From positions 1-17,118 of the forward strand of contig CAYIRB010000016.1 of NCBI GenBank assembly GCA_964365765.1: a stretch of 17,118 nt of DNA, in the 5' to 3' direction. The stretch comes from CALRGE01 sp964365765. Its GTDB lineage: Bacteria > Patescibacteriota > Gracilibacteria > UBA1369 > 2-02-FULL-48-14. The notes under the pieces were generated by a model. The model ran no database searches. It was not told the DNA's origin and worked only from the letters and a program-made list of their open reading frames with translations. This document shows, piece after piece, positions 7,043 to 13,705 of the stretch (its first letter is position 1; the number at the start of each line of letters is the position of its first letter). The position numbers and the translations under genes are program-made.

Positions 7043-7702
7043 ATGGACACTATTGTAAGACCCATCGACGTTGCTAAAGTGGTGATCTCAAGAATGGAAG
7101 ATCCCGAAATCGTCAATGAAGGTTTGAAAATCTTGAGATTATGCGCCGCAAATCGCGATCTTATAAACAAAGCGGTTGGTGGAATACGATTCGGAGTTTT
7201 AGTCGAGAATTTTACAACAAAAGTGGAAACCGACGATGATCCGGCCGAGGTGATACCAAAATTCCCCGAATGGGCTGTCAAACTCAAAGACACACAGGTC
7301 AGTAAAGATTTTCTGGGTATTAAAGAAAGGCCGCGACAAACAATCGCTGTCAAATCAATGGCGAACTCTCTTGTCGGCTCCATGAGCGGATCTATCATGT
7401 ACGTGGACATGCTTTTTGAAGTGGGAAGCGAGCAACTGCATCTTGACATGTACTCGGATAAGCAGGAATTAAAAGTACTTCGCTCGATTAAAGGGAACAG
7501 GGCTTTAATCGACTTTCTTCTTGTTTTGCGGGAATTTTATACTTATATGCAAGGAATGATCACCAATCACACCGAAGAAATTAAAGATCTTGATGAGAAA
7601 GCAAGAGCAAGTCTTCAAAAAAAACATTGGCGGAAACTACTCTCACTCAAAGACAGCGCGAAAGAAATCATGCTCACCCTCCCGGAAGAAATATCGATAT
7701 AA
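7043..7702 (+). CDS. Hypothetical protein between the toxin gene and dnaK
   Basis: This 219-aa, apparently soluble protein is not one I recognise. The first third is mostly helical (VAKVVISRMEDPEIVNEGLKIL...). Residues about 104-150 look like alternating beta strands (AVKSMANSLVGSMSGSIMYVDMLFEVG). The C-terminal 60 residues form a charged helical or coiled-coil stretch (EEIKDLDEKARASLQKKHWRKL). No signal peptide, transmembrane segment or catalytic motif is visible. It has its own promoter and ends just before the CIRCE-controlled dnaK promoter, so it is probably not heat-regulated with dnaK. Codon use and composition resemble the flanking chaperone genes, so it may be native. Confidence 0.75.
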   Translation: MDTIVRPIDVAKVVISRMEDPEIVNEGLKILRLCAANRDLINKAVGGIRFGVLVENFTTKVETDDDPAEVIPKFPEWAVKLKDTQVSKDFLGIKERPRQTIAVKSMANSLVGSMSGSIMYVDMLFEVGSEQLHLDMYSDKQELKVLRSIKGNRALIDFLLVLREFYTYMQGMITNHTEEIKDLDEKARASLQKKHWRKLLSLKDSAKEIMLTLPEEISI

Positions 7703-7718
7703 GGATTGAAAAATCCCC

Positions 7719-7745
7719 TTGACGATTAGCACTAACTTGTATAGA
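7719..7745 (+). promoter_or_regulatory. dnaK promoter
   Basis: TTGACG (7719-7724) is the -35. The best -10 is TATAGA (7740-7745, 15-bp spacing) or TAGAGT (7742-7747, 17-bp spacing). Both overlap the CIRCE operator, so HrcA would block polymerase directly. The leader to the ATG at 7796 is about 45 nt and has no Shine-Dalgarno motif. Confidence 0.6.
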
Positions 7746-7752
7746 GTGCTAA
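7726..7752 (+). promoter_or_regulatory. CIRCE operator (HrcA binding site)
   Basis: TTAGCACTA (7726-7734), a 9-nt spacer and GAGTGCTAA (7744-7752). This matches the consensus TTAGCACTC-N9-GAGTGCTAA with one mismatch, at the inner base of the left arm. It overlaps the dnaK promoter, and the cognate repressor gene hrcA is 2 kb upstream. Confidence 0.95.
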
Positions 7753-7795
7753 CACATTTTTAATACTCACGGATGTGAGCTAACCTGAAAAATAT

Positions 7796-9757
7796 ATGTC
7801 AAAAATAATAGGAATCGACTTGGGAACAACCAACTCCTGCGTGGCCGTAATGGAAGGCGGGCAAGCCGTTGTTATCCCGAACACGGAAGGGGCGCAAACA
7901 ACTCCTTCGATTGTAGCCGTGAAAGGTAAGGAAAGACTTGTTGGCGCCGCGGCGAAACGTCAGGCCGTGATGAACAAAGACAACACGATTTACTCCGCGA
8001 AAAGATTCATCGGCCGCCAATTCAGCGAATGTAAAGCGGATATCAAACGTGTGCCATACAAAGTCGTGAAGGGTAAAAACGGCGAAGCGGAAATCGTATT
8101 GGAAGGAAAAGAAAAAAGGCCATCCGAAATCTCCGCGATGGTTTTGCAAAAGTTGAAAGCGGACGCGGAAAAGTACCTTGGTACAACAGTGACGGAAGCG
8201 GTTATTACCGTTCCGGCATACTTTAACGACGCGCAGAGACAAGCCACAAAAGACGCCGGTGAAATCGCGGGTTTAACCGTAAAACGAATAATAAATGAAC
8301 CGACAGCGGCTGCCCTCGCCTACGGAATCGACAAACACACGAACGACAAAAAAATCGTGGTTTACGACCTTGGCGGAGGTACCTTCGACGTTTCCGTTTT
8401 GGAACTTGGTGAAGGCGTGTTCGAAGTACTCTCAACGAACGGCAACACACAATTGGGGGGAGACGATTTTGATAACAAAATCATCGACTGGCTTGTTGCG
8501 GAATTCAAAAAAGAACAAGGCATCGACTTGAACGAAGACAAAGTGGCGATTCAACGTTTGAAGGAAGCCGCTGAAAAGGCGAAAATCGAACTTTCCAACC
8601 AGCACGAAACCGAAATCAACCTTCCCTTCTTGACCGCGGACATCAACGGTCCGAAACATTTTGTGATCAAACTCACTCGACCGAAGCTCGAGGATCTCGT
8701 TTCCGACTTGATTGAAGGAACCGTCGAACCTTGCAAAAAGGCAATGACCGACGCAAAGATTTACATGAGCGACATCGCTGAAGTCGTCCTCGTCGGAGGT
8801 ATGACTCGTATGCCGGCGGTTCAAGCGAAAGTGAAGGAAATTTTCGGAAAGGAACCTCACCGCGGAATCAACCCCGACGAAGTTGTGGCCCTTGGCGCCG
8901 CAATTCAGGCCGGAGTTTTGCAGGGCGACGTCAAAGACATCCTACTGCTTGACGTTACACCCTTAACCTTAGGCATAGAAACTTTAGGAGGTGTTCTCAC
9001 ACCTCTCATCGAAAGGAACACAACCATCCCGACCAGCAAGTCGCAGGTTTTCTCAACCGCCGCCGACAGCCAGCCTTCCGTTGAAGTTAAGCTGTATCAG
9101 GGCGAAAGACCAATGGCCGCCGACAACAAGTTGCTCGGAAACTTCGTCCTCGACGGAATCGCCCCCGCCCCGCGTGGAATTCCACAAATCGAAGTGTCGC
9201 TCGACATAGACGCCAACGGAATTTTAAATGTTCGCGCGAAGGACAACGGAACCGGCAAAGAACAACACATCACAATCACCGGATCTTCCGGTCTATCCAA
9301 GGACGAAATCGAAAAAATGAAAAAAGAAGCCGAAATGTTCGCCGACGAAGACAAGAAAAAGAAAGAATCCACCGAAATCCGCATCAACGCCGAAGGACTC
9401 GTTTCCCAAACCGAACGCACCTTGCGCGAACACGGCGACAAAGTTTCCGCAGAAGTTAAGGGAGGAGTTGAAGCGAAGTTGAAGGAGATGAAGGACTTGT
9501 TGGCGGCGCCCGATTCTAGTTTGGACGCGATTAAAAAGTGTCACGAAGAACTAGCGATTGAGATTCAGAAGATTGGTACTGCGATGTATCAGCAGCCTAG
9601 CGGCGAAGCCGCAAATGCGGGAGCTCCCGGGGGGGAAGGTGCGACTGATGCAGCGGGTGGTGCTACCGGCACGGAAGCAGGCGCGACGGAAGACCCGGAT
9701 GTGAAGGTTTATGAGAAGGAGAAAAAGGGGGATGAGGGAGAGGATGATAAAAAATAA
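7796..9757 (+). CDS. dnaK: Molecular chaperone DnaK (Hsp70)
   Basis: This is the cytosolic ATP-dependent chaperone that works with GrpE and a DnaJ (no dnaJ in this window). The 653-aa protein has the usual length. The ATPase domain shows IIGIDLGTTNSCVAVMEGG (4-22), VITVPAYFNDAQRQATKDAG, the phosphate-2 motif VYDLGGGTFDVS (189-200, with Thr196 at the autophosphorylation position) and the adenosine motif VLVGGMTRMPAVQ. The linker DVKDILLLDVTPLTLGIET leads to the substrate-binding domain and the helical lid. The tail is Gly/Ala-rich and ends in an acidic and lysine-rich stretch instead of the usual DAEFEEV-like end, so the C-terminal anchor motif is altered. Transcription is expected to be controlled by HrcA at CIRCE. 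Confidence 0.98.
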   Translation: MSKIIGIDLGTTNSCVAVMEGGQAVVIPNTEGAQTTPSIVAVKGKERLVGAAAKRQAVMNKDNTIYSAKRFIGRQFSECKADIKRVPYKVVKGKNGEAEIVLEGKEKRPSEISAMVLQKLKADAEKYLGTTVTEAVITVPAYFNDAQRQATKDAGEIAGLTVKRIINEPTAAALAYGIDKHTNDKKIVVYDLGGGTFDVSVLELGEGVFEVLSTNGNTQLGGDDFDNKIIDWLVAEFKKEQGIDLNEDKVAIQRLKEAAEKAKIELSNQHETEINLPFLTADINGPKHFVIKLTRPKLEDLVSDLIEGTVEPCKKAMTDAKIYMSDIAEVVLVGGMTRMPAVQAKVKEIFGKEPHRGINPDEVVALGAAIQAGVLQGDVKDILLLDVTPLTLGIETLGGVLTPLIERNTTIPTSKSQVFSTAADSQPSVEVKLYQGERPMAADNKLLGNFVLDGIAPAPRGIPQIEVSLDIDANGILNVRAKDNGTGKEQHITITGSSGLSKDEIEKMKKEAEMFADEDKKKKESTEIRINAEGLVSQTERTLREHGDKVSAEVKGGVEAKLKEMKDLLAAPDSSLDAIKKCHEELAIEIQKIGTAMYQQPSGEAANAGAPGGEGATDAAGGATGTEAGATEDPDVKVYEKEKKGDEGEDDKK

Positions 9758-9771
9758 ATTTTCAAAACATT

Positions 9772-10563
9772 ATGAATGAGGATCAATATACCAATGAAAT
9801 CATAATTCCATTATTAAGACATATGGGATTTATTGAGGTTATCTATAACCACGGTATAGAAGAATTTGGCAAAGATGTCACTTTCGCGGAATTTGATCGA
9901 TTTGGAAACAAAAAGTATCACGCAGCACAAATAAAAGTAGGCAATATTTCTGGTGGTAATAATAAGGGAATTAATGATTTGGTCGATCACATTACAAATG
10001 GTTTTGAAATGCCATTTAGTGATGTGCTAACTAAAAAAGAACAAAATGTCGCTGATTTTTTTGTTTTTACTAAAGGAGGATTTACAGGCAACGCAAAAAA
10101 AATAATTTTAGCTAACGCAAGACTTAAACCATATATTCACCGATTACATTTTTATGATGAGCAACTCACAACAGAATTATCAGCAAATAAAGTTAAAGAA
10201 ATCAAAGAACTTCTAACTGCACAGTTAAACGAACTTAGACGTAATATACAAATTTCAGAAACAATTGAAATGCTCCTAAAAGACGGAACCGTGAATGTGG
10301 TTGGTCTATATTTGATCAACAATTTACCCAGTCTAATAAATAAATTATTATCACATACCCTTTACCAAGAAATTCGTTTAAAGCTAGAAAATTACCAGCT
10401 GTACCTTGTTAAGTGTAACAATGTAATATCACAAATACCCATCATAAATTATATTAATAGAGCCATCAATGAAAGAAAATCGCTCCTAGCTGATACGCAA
10501 AAAATTAAAAAAATCGGCACTGAATTAGTTAATTCAATCGAGGAATTATTGAAAATTTTATAA
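9772..10563 (+). CDS. Mrr-like PD-(D/E)XK nuclease domain protein
   Basis: The N-terminal 60 residues of this 263-aa protein fit a restriction-endonuclease-like fold: an amphipathic helix (NEIIIPLLRHMGF), then IEEFGKDVTF with Asp35, and a strand AAQIKVG with Gln53 and Lys55. That is the D...QxK variant seen in Mrr-type nucleases. Residues about 95-130 (DFFVFTKGGFT ... LHFYDEQL) fit the rest of this fold. The C-terminal half is helical, without a recognised domain. The gene begins 14 nt after dnaK with no visible promoter, and it is clearly richer in A+T than dnaK, suggesting foreign origin. A defence nuclease is the likely role; target specificity and modification dependence cannot be read from the sequence. 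Confidence 0.65.
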   Translation: MNEDQYTNEIIIPLLRHMGFIEVIYNHGIEEFGKDVTFAEFDRFGNKKYHAAQIKVGNISGGNNKGINDLVDHITNGFEMPFSDVLTKKEQNVADFFVFTKGGFTGNAKKIILANARLKPYIHRLHFYDEQLTTELSANKVKEIKELLTAQLNELRRNIQISETIEMLLKDGTVNVVGLYLINNLPSLINKLLSHTLYQEIRLKLENYQLYLVKCNNVISQIPIINYINRAINERKSLLADTQKIKKIGTELVNSIEELLKIL

Positions 10564-10571
10564 AAATTAGA

Positions 10572-10670
10572 CAACAGCGCGTTAGCGGTTCGCTACGGCT
10601 CACCCAAGTTGACTGGTTGTAGTCTTCGGCACATTATACAACCAGTCAACTTTGCCAACGCGCGTACGTT
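10572..10670. repeat. Structured inverted-repeat element, about 100 nt
   Basis: A perfect 16-bp inverted repeat, AAGTTGACTGGTTGTA (10606-10621) and its complement (10637-10652), encloses a 15-nt loop. Outside it, GCGCGTT (10577-10583) pairs with AACGCGC (10657-10663), and the outermost AAC (10573-10575) can pair with GTT (10668-10670). The left flank holds an extra small hairpin, AGCG-GTT-CGCT (10584-10594). The element starts 9 nt after the nuclease stop and ends 25 nt before the next ORF. It has no T-run after the stem, so it is a poor intrinsic terminator. Candidates are an integron attC-like site, a mobile REP-type element or a structured RNA. Confidence 0.8.
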
Positions 10671-10695
10671 ATGAAAAAATATTAAGCCAAAATCT

Positions 10696-11070
10696 ATGGA
10701 AACAAATAAAGAATTTATAAAGCGTAAAAATGCCGATTTTTCCACAAAGAGAATAATAAAATTAAAGGACGTCGGACGAAAAGGCAAATATTATCTTGAA
10801 AGAGTGGCTTGGACGTTCATGCCGCAACATAATCTAAGTAATAAAGTTTTTTGCATAGAAAGGTTAAAACTAATCAAAATTGAAGGTGAAATTACGCATA
10901 CTGAGTTAAAAATAGGAAACATCGAATACAGGTTCGGGTATTACATCGTTGGAAAAATAGGCAAAGCTAAAGACAAATGGTGGTGGGGACAATCTTGCCC
11001 ATTGATCCCAGCGGAGGATTTTAAAAAATTAATTCAACAAGCTGAAAACGAAGGCGCGATTTTGGCTTAA
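10696..11070 (+). CDS. Hypothetical protein upstream of the DpnI-like gene
   Basis: This is a 124-aa basic protein I do not recognise. The first 30 residues are rich in Lys and Arg. The middle (about 56-88) alternates hydrophobic and polar residues like beta strands (LKLIKIEGEITHTELKIG, then YRFGYYIVG). The end has a striking WWWGQSCPLIP motif (95-105) followed by a short helix. No transmembrane segment is evident. It lies 10 nt upstream of the DpnI-like restriction gene in the same direction, so the two are probably cotranscribed; a partner or DNA-recognition subunit is possible but speculative. Composition is A+T-rich like the preceding nuclease gene. Confidence 0.6.
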   Translation: METNKEFIKRKNADFSTKRIIKLKDVGRKGKYYLERVAWTFMPQHNLSNKVFCIERLKLIKIEGEITHTELKIGNIEYRFGYYIVGKIGKAKDKWWWGQSCPLIPAEDFKKLIQQAENEGAILA

Positions 11071-11080
11071 ATTCTCATCT

Positions 11081-11518
11081 ATGCATCACAACAAACAAAC
11101 CGGCACAGATGGCGAGCTGGACATCGTGGAAAAGGTGCCTTGTCCAAATTGCAAAAAAGCTTTGATGGTTTTGCCGCCGAATTATCCTCTTTATGATTTG
11201 CAATGCACGGGATGTTCTTTTCGTGCGCAAGTTAAGACGATAAGTTCCAAACCGAAAAAAGTTTTCTTTGGTGCAGGCTGGGACATCATGGAAAAAGTTT
11301 TGAAGTCCGGATACATGGTTCCTCCCCTTTTCGCAAATTTCAAATGGGTGGGGACAGGGGGACAAAAGCAGGAAATTCGCTTCTACCCTTTTGTGCCAAA
11401 AAGGAATCTCATAAAATATCAATTATCACCTGCCGCACGGCGTGCCAACTATAAAATGTTCCACTACAATGAAATGGATAAGTTGCCATTTTTTATTGCT
11501 TACAAAAATACTGATTAA
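11081..11518 (+). CDS. DpnI-like (Dam-replacing family) restriction endonuclease, catalytic domain only
   Basis: The 145-aa protein matches the catalytic half of DpnI, which cuts DNA at methylated GATC. Zn-binding cysteines occur as CPNC (21-24) and CTGC (42-45). The PD-(D/E)XK residues are Asp39 (YPLYDLQC), Gln50 and Lys52 (FRAQVKT); the Asp-to-Gln distance of 11 equals the D-to-E distance in DpnI, with Gln replacing Glu. Further family features are FGAGWDIMEKVLKSGY (63-78) and LSPAARRANY near 125. DpnI itself has about 250 residues; the C-terminal winged-helix domain that reads methyl-adenine is absent here, so specificity may differ or depend on another protein. No methyltransferase gene is in the window, which fits a methyl-dependent enzyme. 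Confidence 0.8.
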   Translation: MHHNKQTGTDGELDIVEKVPCPNCKKALMVLPPNYPLYDLQCTGCSFRAQVKTISSKPKKVFFGAGWDIMEKVLKSGYMVPPLFANFKWVGTGGQKQEIRFYPFVPKRNLIKYQLSPAARRANYKMFHYNEMDKLPFFIAYKNTD

Positions 11519-11682
11519 TAATCCATGCCGATGCTTACGAAGATTGTTTGGATTTAATAAAAGCTTACAACCGTAGAAACCTATACTAATTTTATAACAA
11601 CACATGGTGAGCACATAGTCACCTCGACTTGTTTGACGTATACTAAATCGAAGAATAGCATTGCGGCAATTTCAAGATATTT
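11519..11682. other. Intergenic region with possible gene remnant
   Basis: Between the DpnI-like and DinD-like genes, an open stretch at 11515-11589 encodes a protein-like string (IHADAYEDCLDLIKAYNRRN) after a stop codon, which may be the tail of a lost gene. A small hairpin, GGTGA (11606-11610) with TCACC (11619-11623), follows. A weak promoter is possible: TTGACG (11633-11638), 17 bp, TAGCAT (11656-11661). Confidence 0.35.
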
Positions 11683-12525
11683 ATGAAAAAGGAGACAATT
11701 CTATCGCTGGCTAACAATTTTGAATCTTTCTCCAAAAAATCAAAAGAGGGAGTGGAGTTTTGGTTGGCAAGAGATTTACAACACCTATTGGGCTATGACC
11801 AATGGAAAAACTTTGCTGAAGTTGTTGCAAAAGCAAAAGTAGCATGTGAATTGTCTGATCATGCTGTTTACGATCATTTTGCCGACGTCGGAAAAACGAT
11901 CCAAATGCCGAAACAAGCCACGAAAGAAATTTCTGACATCATGCTCACCCGTTACGCGTGCTACCTGATCGCACAAAACGGCGATCCGCGAAAAGAAGAA
12001 ATTGCCTTTGCGCAAACTTACTTTGCGGTACAGACCAGAAAACTGGAAATTATTGAAAAACGACTTTTGGAGTCTGAAAGACTTTCGGCTAGAAAAAAAC
12101 TATCGCAAACGGAAAAAGAGCTTTCTTCGGTCATTTTTGAACAGACGGGCGGTGATAAAAATTTTGGAATAATTAGAAGTAAAGGCGACAAAGCCTTGTT
12201 CGGCTATTCAACTGAAGCAATGAAGAAAAAATGGTTGGTGCCAAAAGGCAGAGCCTTAGCCGACTATGCCCCTACAATCATTCTGAAGGCTAAAGACTTC
12301 GCAACGGAAATTACAATCTTCAACAGTAAGCACAGGAAACTGCATAGCGAAGAGCAAATTTCAGTAGAACATGTAACAAATAATAAGAGCGTAAGAAAAA
12401 CTTTGCTGGAAAGAGGTATCATGCCCGAATCTCTCCCTCCCGAAGAAGACATTAAAAAGCTTGAGAGAAAATTAAGCGAAGAAGATAAAAAGGGACTTGG
12501 AAATCCGGAAGCAATTTCCAAATAA
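11683..12525 (+). CDS. dinD: DinD-like DNA-damage-inducible protein
   Basis: The 280-aa protein has the length and layout of DinD, a protein of the E. coli SOS regulon that modulates RecA filaments. The BRO-N-like N-terminal part contains FWLARDLQHLLGYDQWKNF (about 26-44) and a later ISDIMLTRYACYLIAQNGDPRKEEIAFAQTYF stretch, both typical of the family. A charged helical segment follows (about 119-150), then a C-terminal domain with FGIIRSKGDKALFG, VPKGRALADY and NSKHRKLHSEEQISVEHV. It starts 164 nt after the DpnI-like gene. I see no clear LexA box upstream. Its neighbours are nucleases and a Fic fragment, so it may act within an accessory island. Confidence 0.85.
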   Translation: MKKETILSLANNFESFSKKSKEGVEFWLARDLQHLLGYDQWKNFAEVVAKAKVACELSDHAVYDHFADVGKTIQMPKQATKEISDIMLTRYACYLIAQNGDPRKEEIAFAQTYFAVQTRKLEIIEKRLLESERLSARKKLSQTEKELSSVIFEQTGGDKNFGIIRSKGDKALFGYSTEAMKKKWLVPKGRALADYAPTIILKAKDFATEITIFNSKHRKLHSEEQISVEHVTNNKSVRKTLLERGIMPESLPPEEDIKKLERKLSEEDKKGLGNPEAISK

Positions 12526-12548
12526 ATAAGCATTTTCAAAAAATATCC

Positions 12549-12644
12549 ATGCCATACCTTCCCATCATAGCCACGGTCACACTAATCCATCTCCTCGCTG
12601 TCATCTCGCCGGGGCCGGATTTCATTATGCGTTGCAGAAATTAA
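12549..12644 (+). pseudogene. 5' remnant of a LysE/RhtB-family transporter gene
   Basis: An ATG at 12549 opens 31 codons that read like the start of a LysE/RhtB amino-acid exporter: MPYLPIIATVTLIHLLAVIS then PGPDFIM. The PGPDF motif at the end of the first transmembrane helix is a hallmark of this family. After GPDFIM the sequence stops resembling the family and ends four residues later (RCRN, stop). Intact members have about 200 residues, so only the first helix is left. The similarity ends at a 7-nt overlap (CATTATG, 12623-12629) with the Fic reading frame, marking a fusion breakpoint. The stretch is G+C-richer than the DinD gene just before it. Confidence 0.75.
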
Positions 12645-13003
12645 AACGTGACCTGATTGTCAAAGATCAAGCCACTCATCTCTTTGGCAACGAACGCGGC
12701 AAAGATAGCATCGCGGGAATTGTCGGTAATATTTTCCAAACATTTGGAGGTAACGATGTCTATCCGAGTGTAGAAGAAAAAGCGGCTCACCTGTTATATT
12801 TCATGGTAAAAAATCACCCTTACACGGATGGAAATAAACGTTCCGGCGCTTTCGCTTTTGTATGGTTCTTGAAGCAAACGGGAATTTTGAATCCTGCGCG
12901 AATGACTTCGGAAGCCTTAACCGCCCTCACTCTTTTTGTGGCTGAAAGTAACCCAAAGGATAAAGAAAGAATGACGGGACTTGTTTTGCTACTTTTAAAT
13001 TAA
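12632..13003 (+). pseudogene. Fic/Doc-family domain, 5'-truncated gene
   Basis: Fic-family enzymes transfer AMP or other phosphate groups to target proteins. The core motif HPYTDGNKRSG (62-72) with catalytic His62 is intact and is of the Doc-like GNKR type. Upstream residues (LFGNERGKDS..GIVGNIFQTFGG, YPSVEEKAAHLLYF) match the C-terminal Fic domain found in longer RhuM/Fic proteins, and the similarity extends to codon HYA at 12623, directly at the breakpoint with the LysE remnant. No ATG is present; the only possible start is TTG at 12632. The N-terminal part, and with it normal expression signals, appears lost. A functional short protein from the TTG cannot be excluded. Confidence 0.75.
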
Positions 13004-13058
13004 GGCATCTTCAACAAAACTCTAGGCTAGTCCAACCCCTTTACCTTTACCACCATCG

Positions 13059-13067
13059 TGATATAAT
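13059..13067 (+). promoter_or_regulatory. Extended -10 promoter for the 168-aa gene
   Basis: TG-n-TATAAT (13059-13067) is a perfect extended -10. The -35 is weak (TTTACC at 13040-13045, 16 bp). A start near 13074 leaves about 15 nt before the ATG at 13089. Confidence 0.6.
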
Positions 13068-13088
13068 CGCTTCTTCTAAAACACATTT

Positions 13089-13595
13089 ATGCAAACATCG
13101 AAAACTCCGCAACCAGGCGAACTCAAATTATACAGTGGAAAAGACGGGGCGGAAGCTATGGTGGAAATCGTTGACGCGAGCGTGGACGAAGGACGTAGAA
13201 TATTTACAATGAAGATTTTGGCGGTATTACACCGGTCAAGAATGCCCGCCAAGGAATTGAAGAGTGGTGAAAACGTAACATTTTCAGTAAGCCGTAAGGT
13301 TTCAAACCCAATTCGTCCACTACCATTCGACGGCATCGGGCCTGAATTCATTGAAAAAATCATCCGGCTCGATAAAGACGGAACGATTGCAAAAGTTAGC
13401 GACATGATTGATAATCAGGAGGTTGTTTGGCTTCAGCGCAGTAGCGGCGCATGGCAAACGGGTGAAGTCCACCGAACTGGGGATTGGCCTTTGATCGTAT
13501 TGGTTCAATTTATGGATGAGGGAAAAGGACACATGTACAAAATAGTGCCGATTGAGCAATTTCTGGCTTGGCAGACCGAACAGCACGGATCCTGA
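13089..13595 (+). CDS. Hypothetical protein
   Basis: The 168-aa protein is not one I recognise. It appears soluble, with an N-terminal beta-rich half (about 10-80: LKLYSGKDGAEAMVEIVD, then RRIFTMKILAVLHRS and ENVTFSVSRKV), and a second half with VVWLQRSSGAWQTGEV and PLIVLVQFMDEGKGHMYKIVPI that also looks strand-rich. It has no signal peptide or membrane helix. A good promoter precedes it, and it lies just past the Fic remnant with composition closer to the core genome, so it may mark the right edge of the accessory island. Confidence 0.65.
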   Translation: MQTSKTPQPGELKLYSGKDGAEAMVEIVDASVDEGRRIFTMKILAVLHRSRMPAKELKSGENVTFSVSRKVSNPIRPLPFDGIGPEFIEKIIRLDKDGTIAKVSDMIDNQEVVWLQRSSGAWQTGEVHRTGDWPLIVLVQFMDEGKGHMYKIVPIEQFLAWQTEQHGS

Positions 13596-13670
13596 TCTAC
13601 GCCTCTCCGCCCTCTCCCATCATGCGAACGTTTTCGGCGAGCATTGGATTTTAATAGCTCAATCCGGAAT

Positions 13671-13699
13671 TTGCAATCGATTAAACAATCCTGAATAAT
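13671..13699 (+). promoter_or_regulatory. Promoter of the peptidase S51 gene (leaderless type)
   Basis: TTGCAA (13671-13676), 17 bp, AATAAT (13694-13699) preceded directly by TG. The ATG at 13706 comes after 6 nt, consistent with a leaderless transcript. Confidence 0.5.
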
Positions 13700-13705
13700 T
13701 CCCTC

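Noticed and set aside
7799..9544. Several long minus-strand open frames opposite dnaK
   Set aside because: Antisense to a highly conserved gene; their Phe/Arg-rich content is the expected shadow of DnaK codon use.
10606..10652. 16-bp hairpin as an intrinsic terminator
   Set aside because: The stem is followed by TGCC and not a T-run on the plus strand, so the structure does not have terminator form.
11590..11682. LexA/SOS box in front of the DinD-like gene
   Set aside because: No convincing CTGT-N8-ACAG or GAAC-N4-GTTC dyad is visible there.
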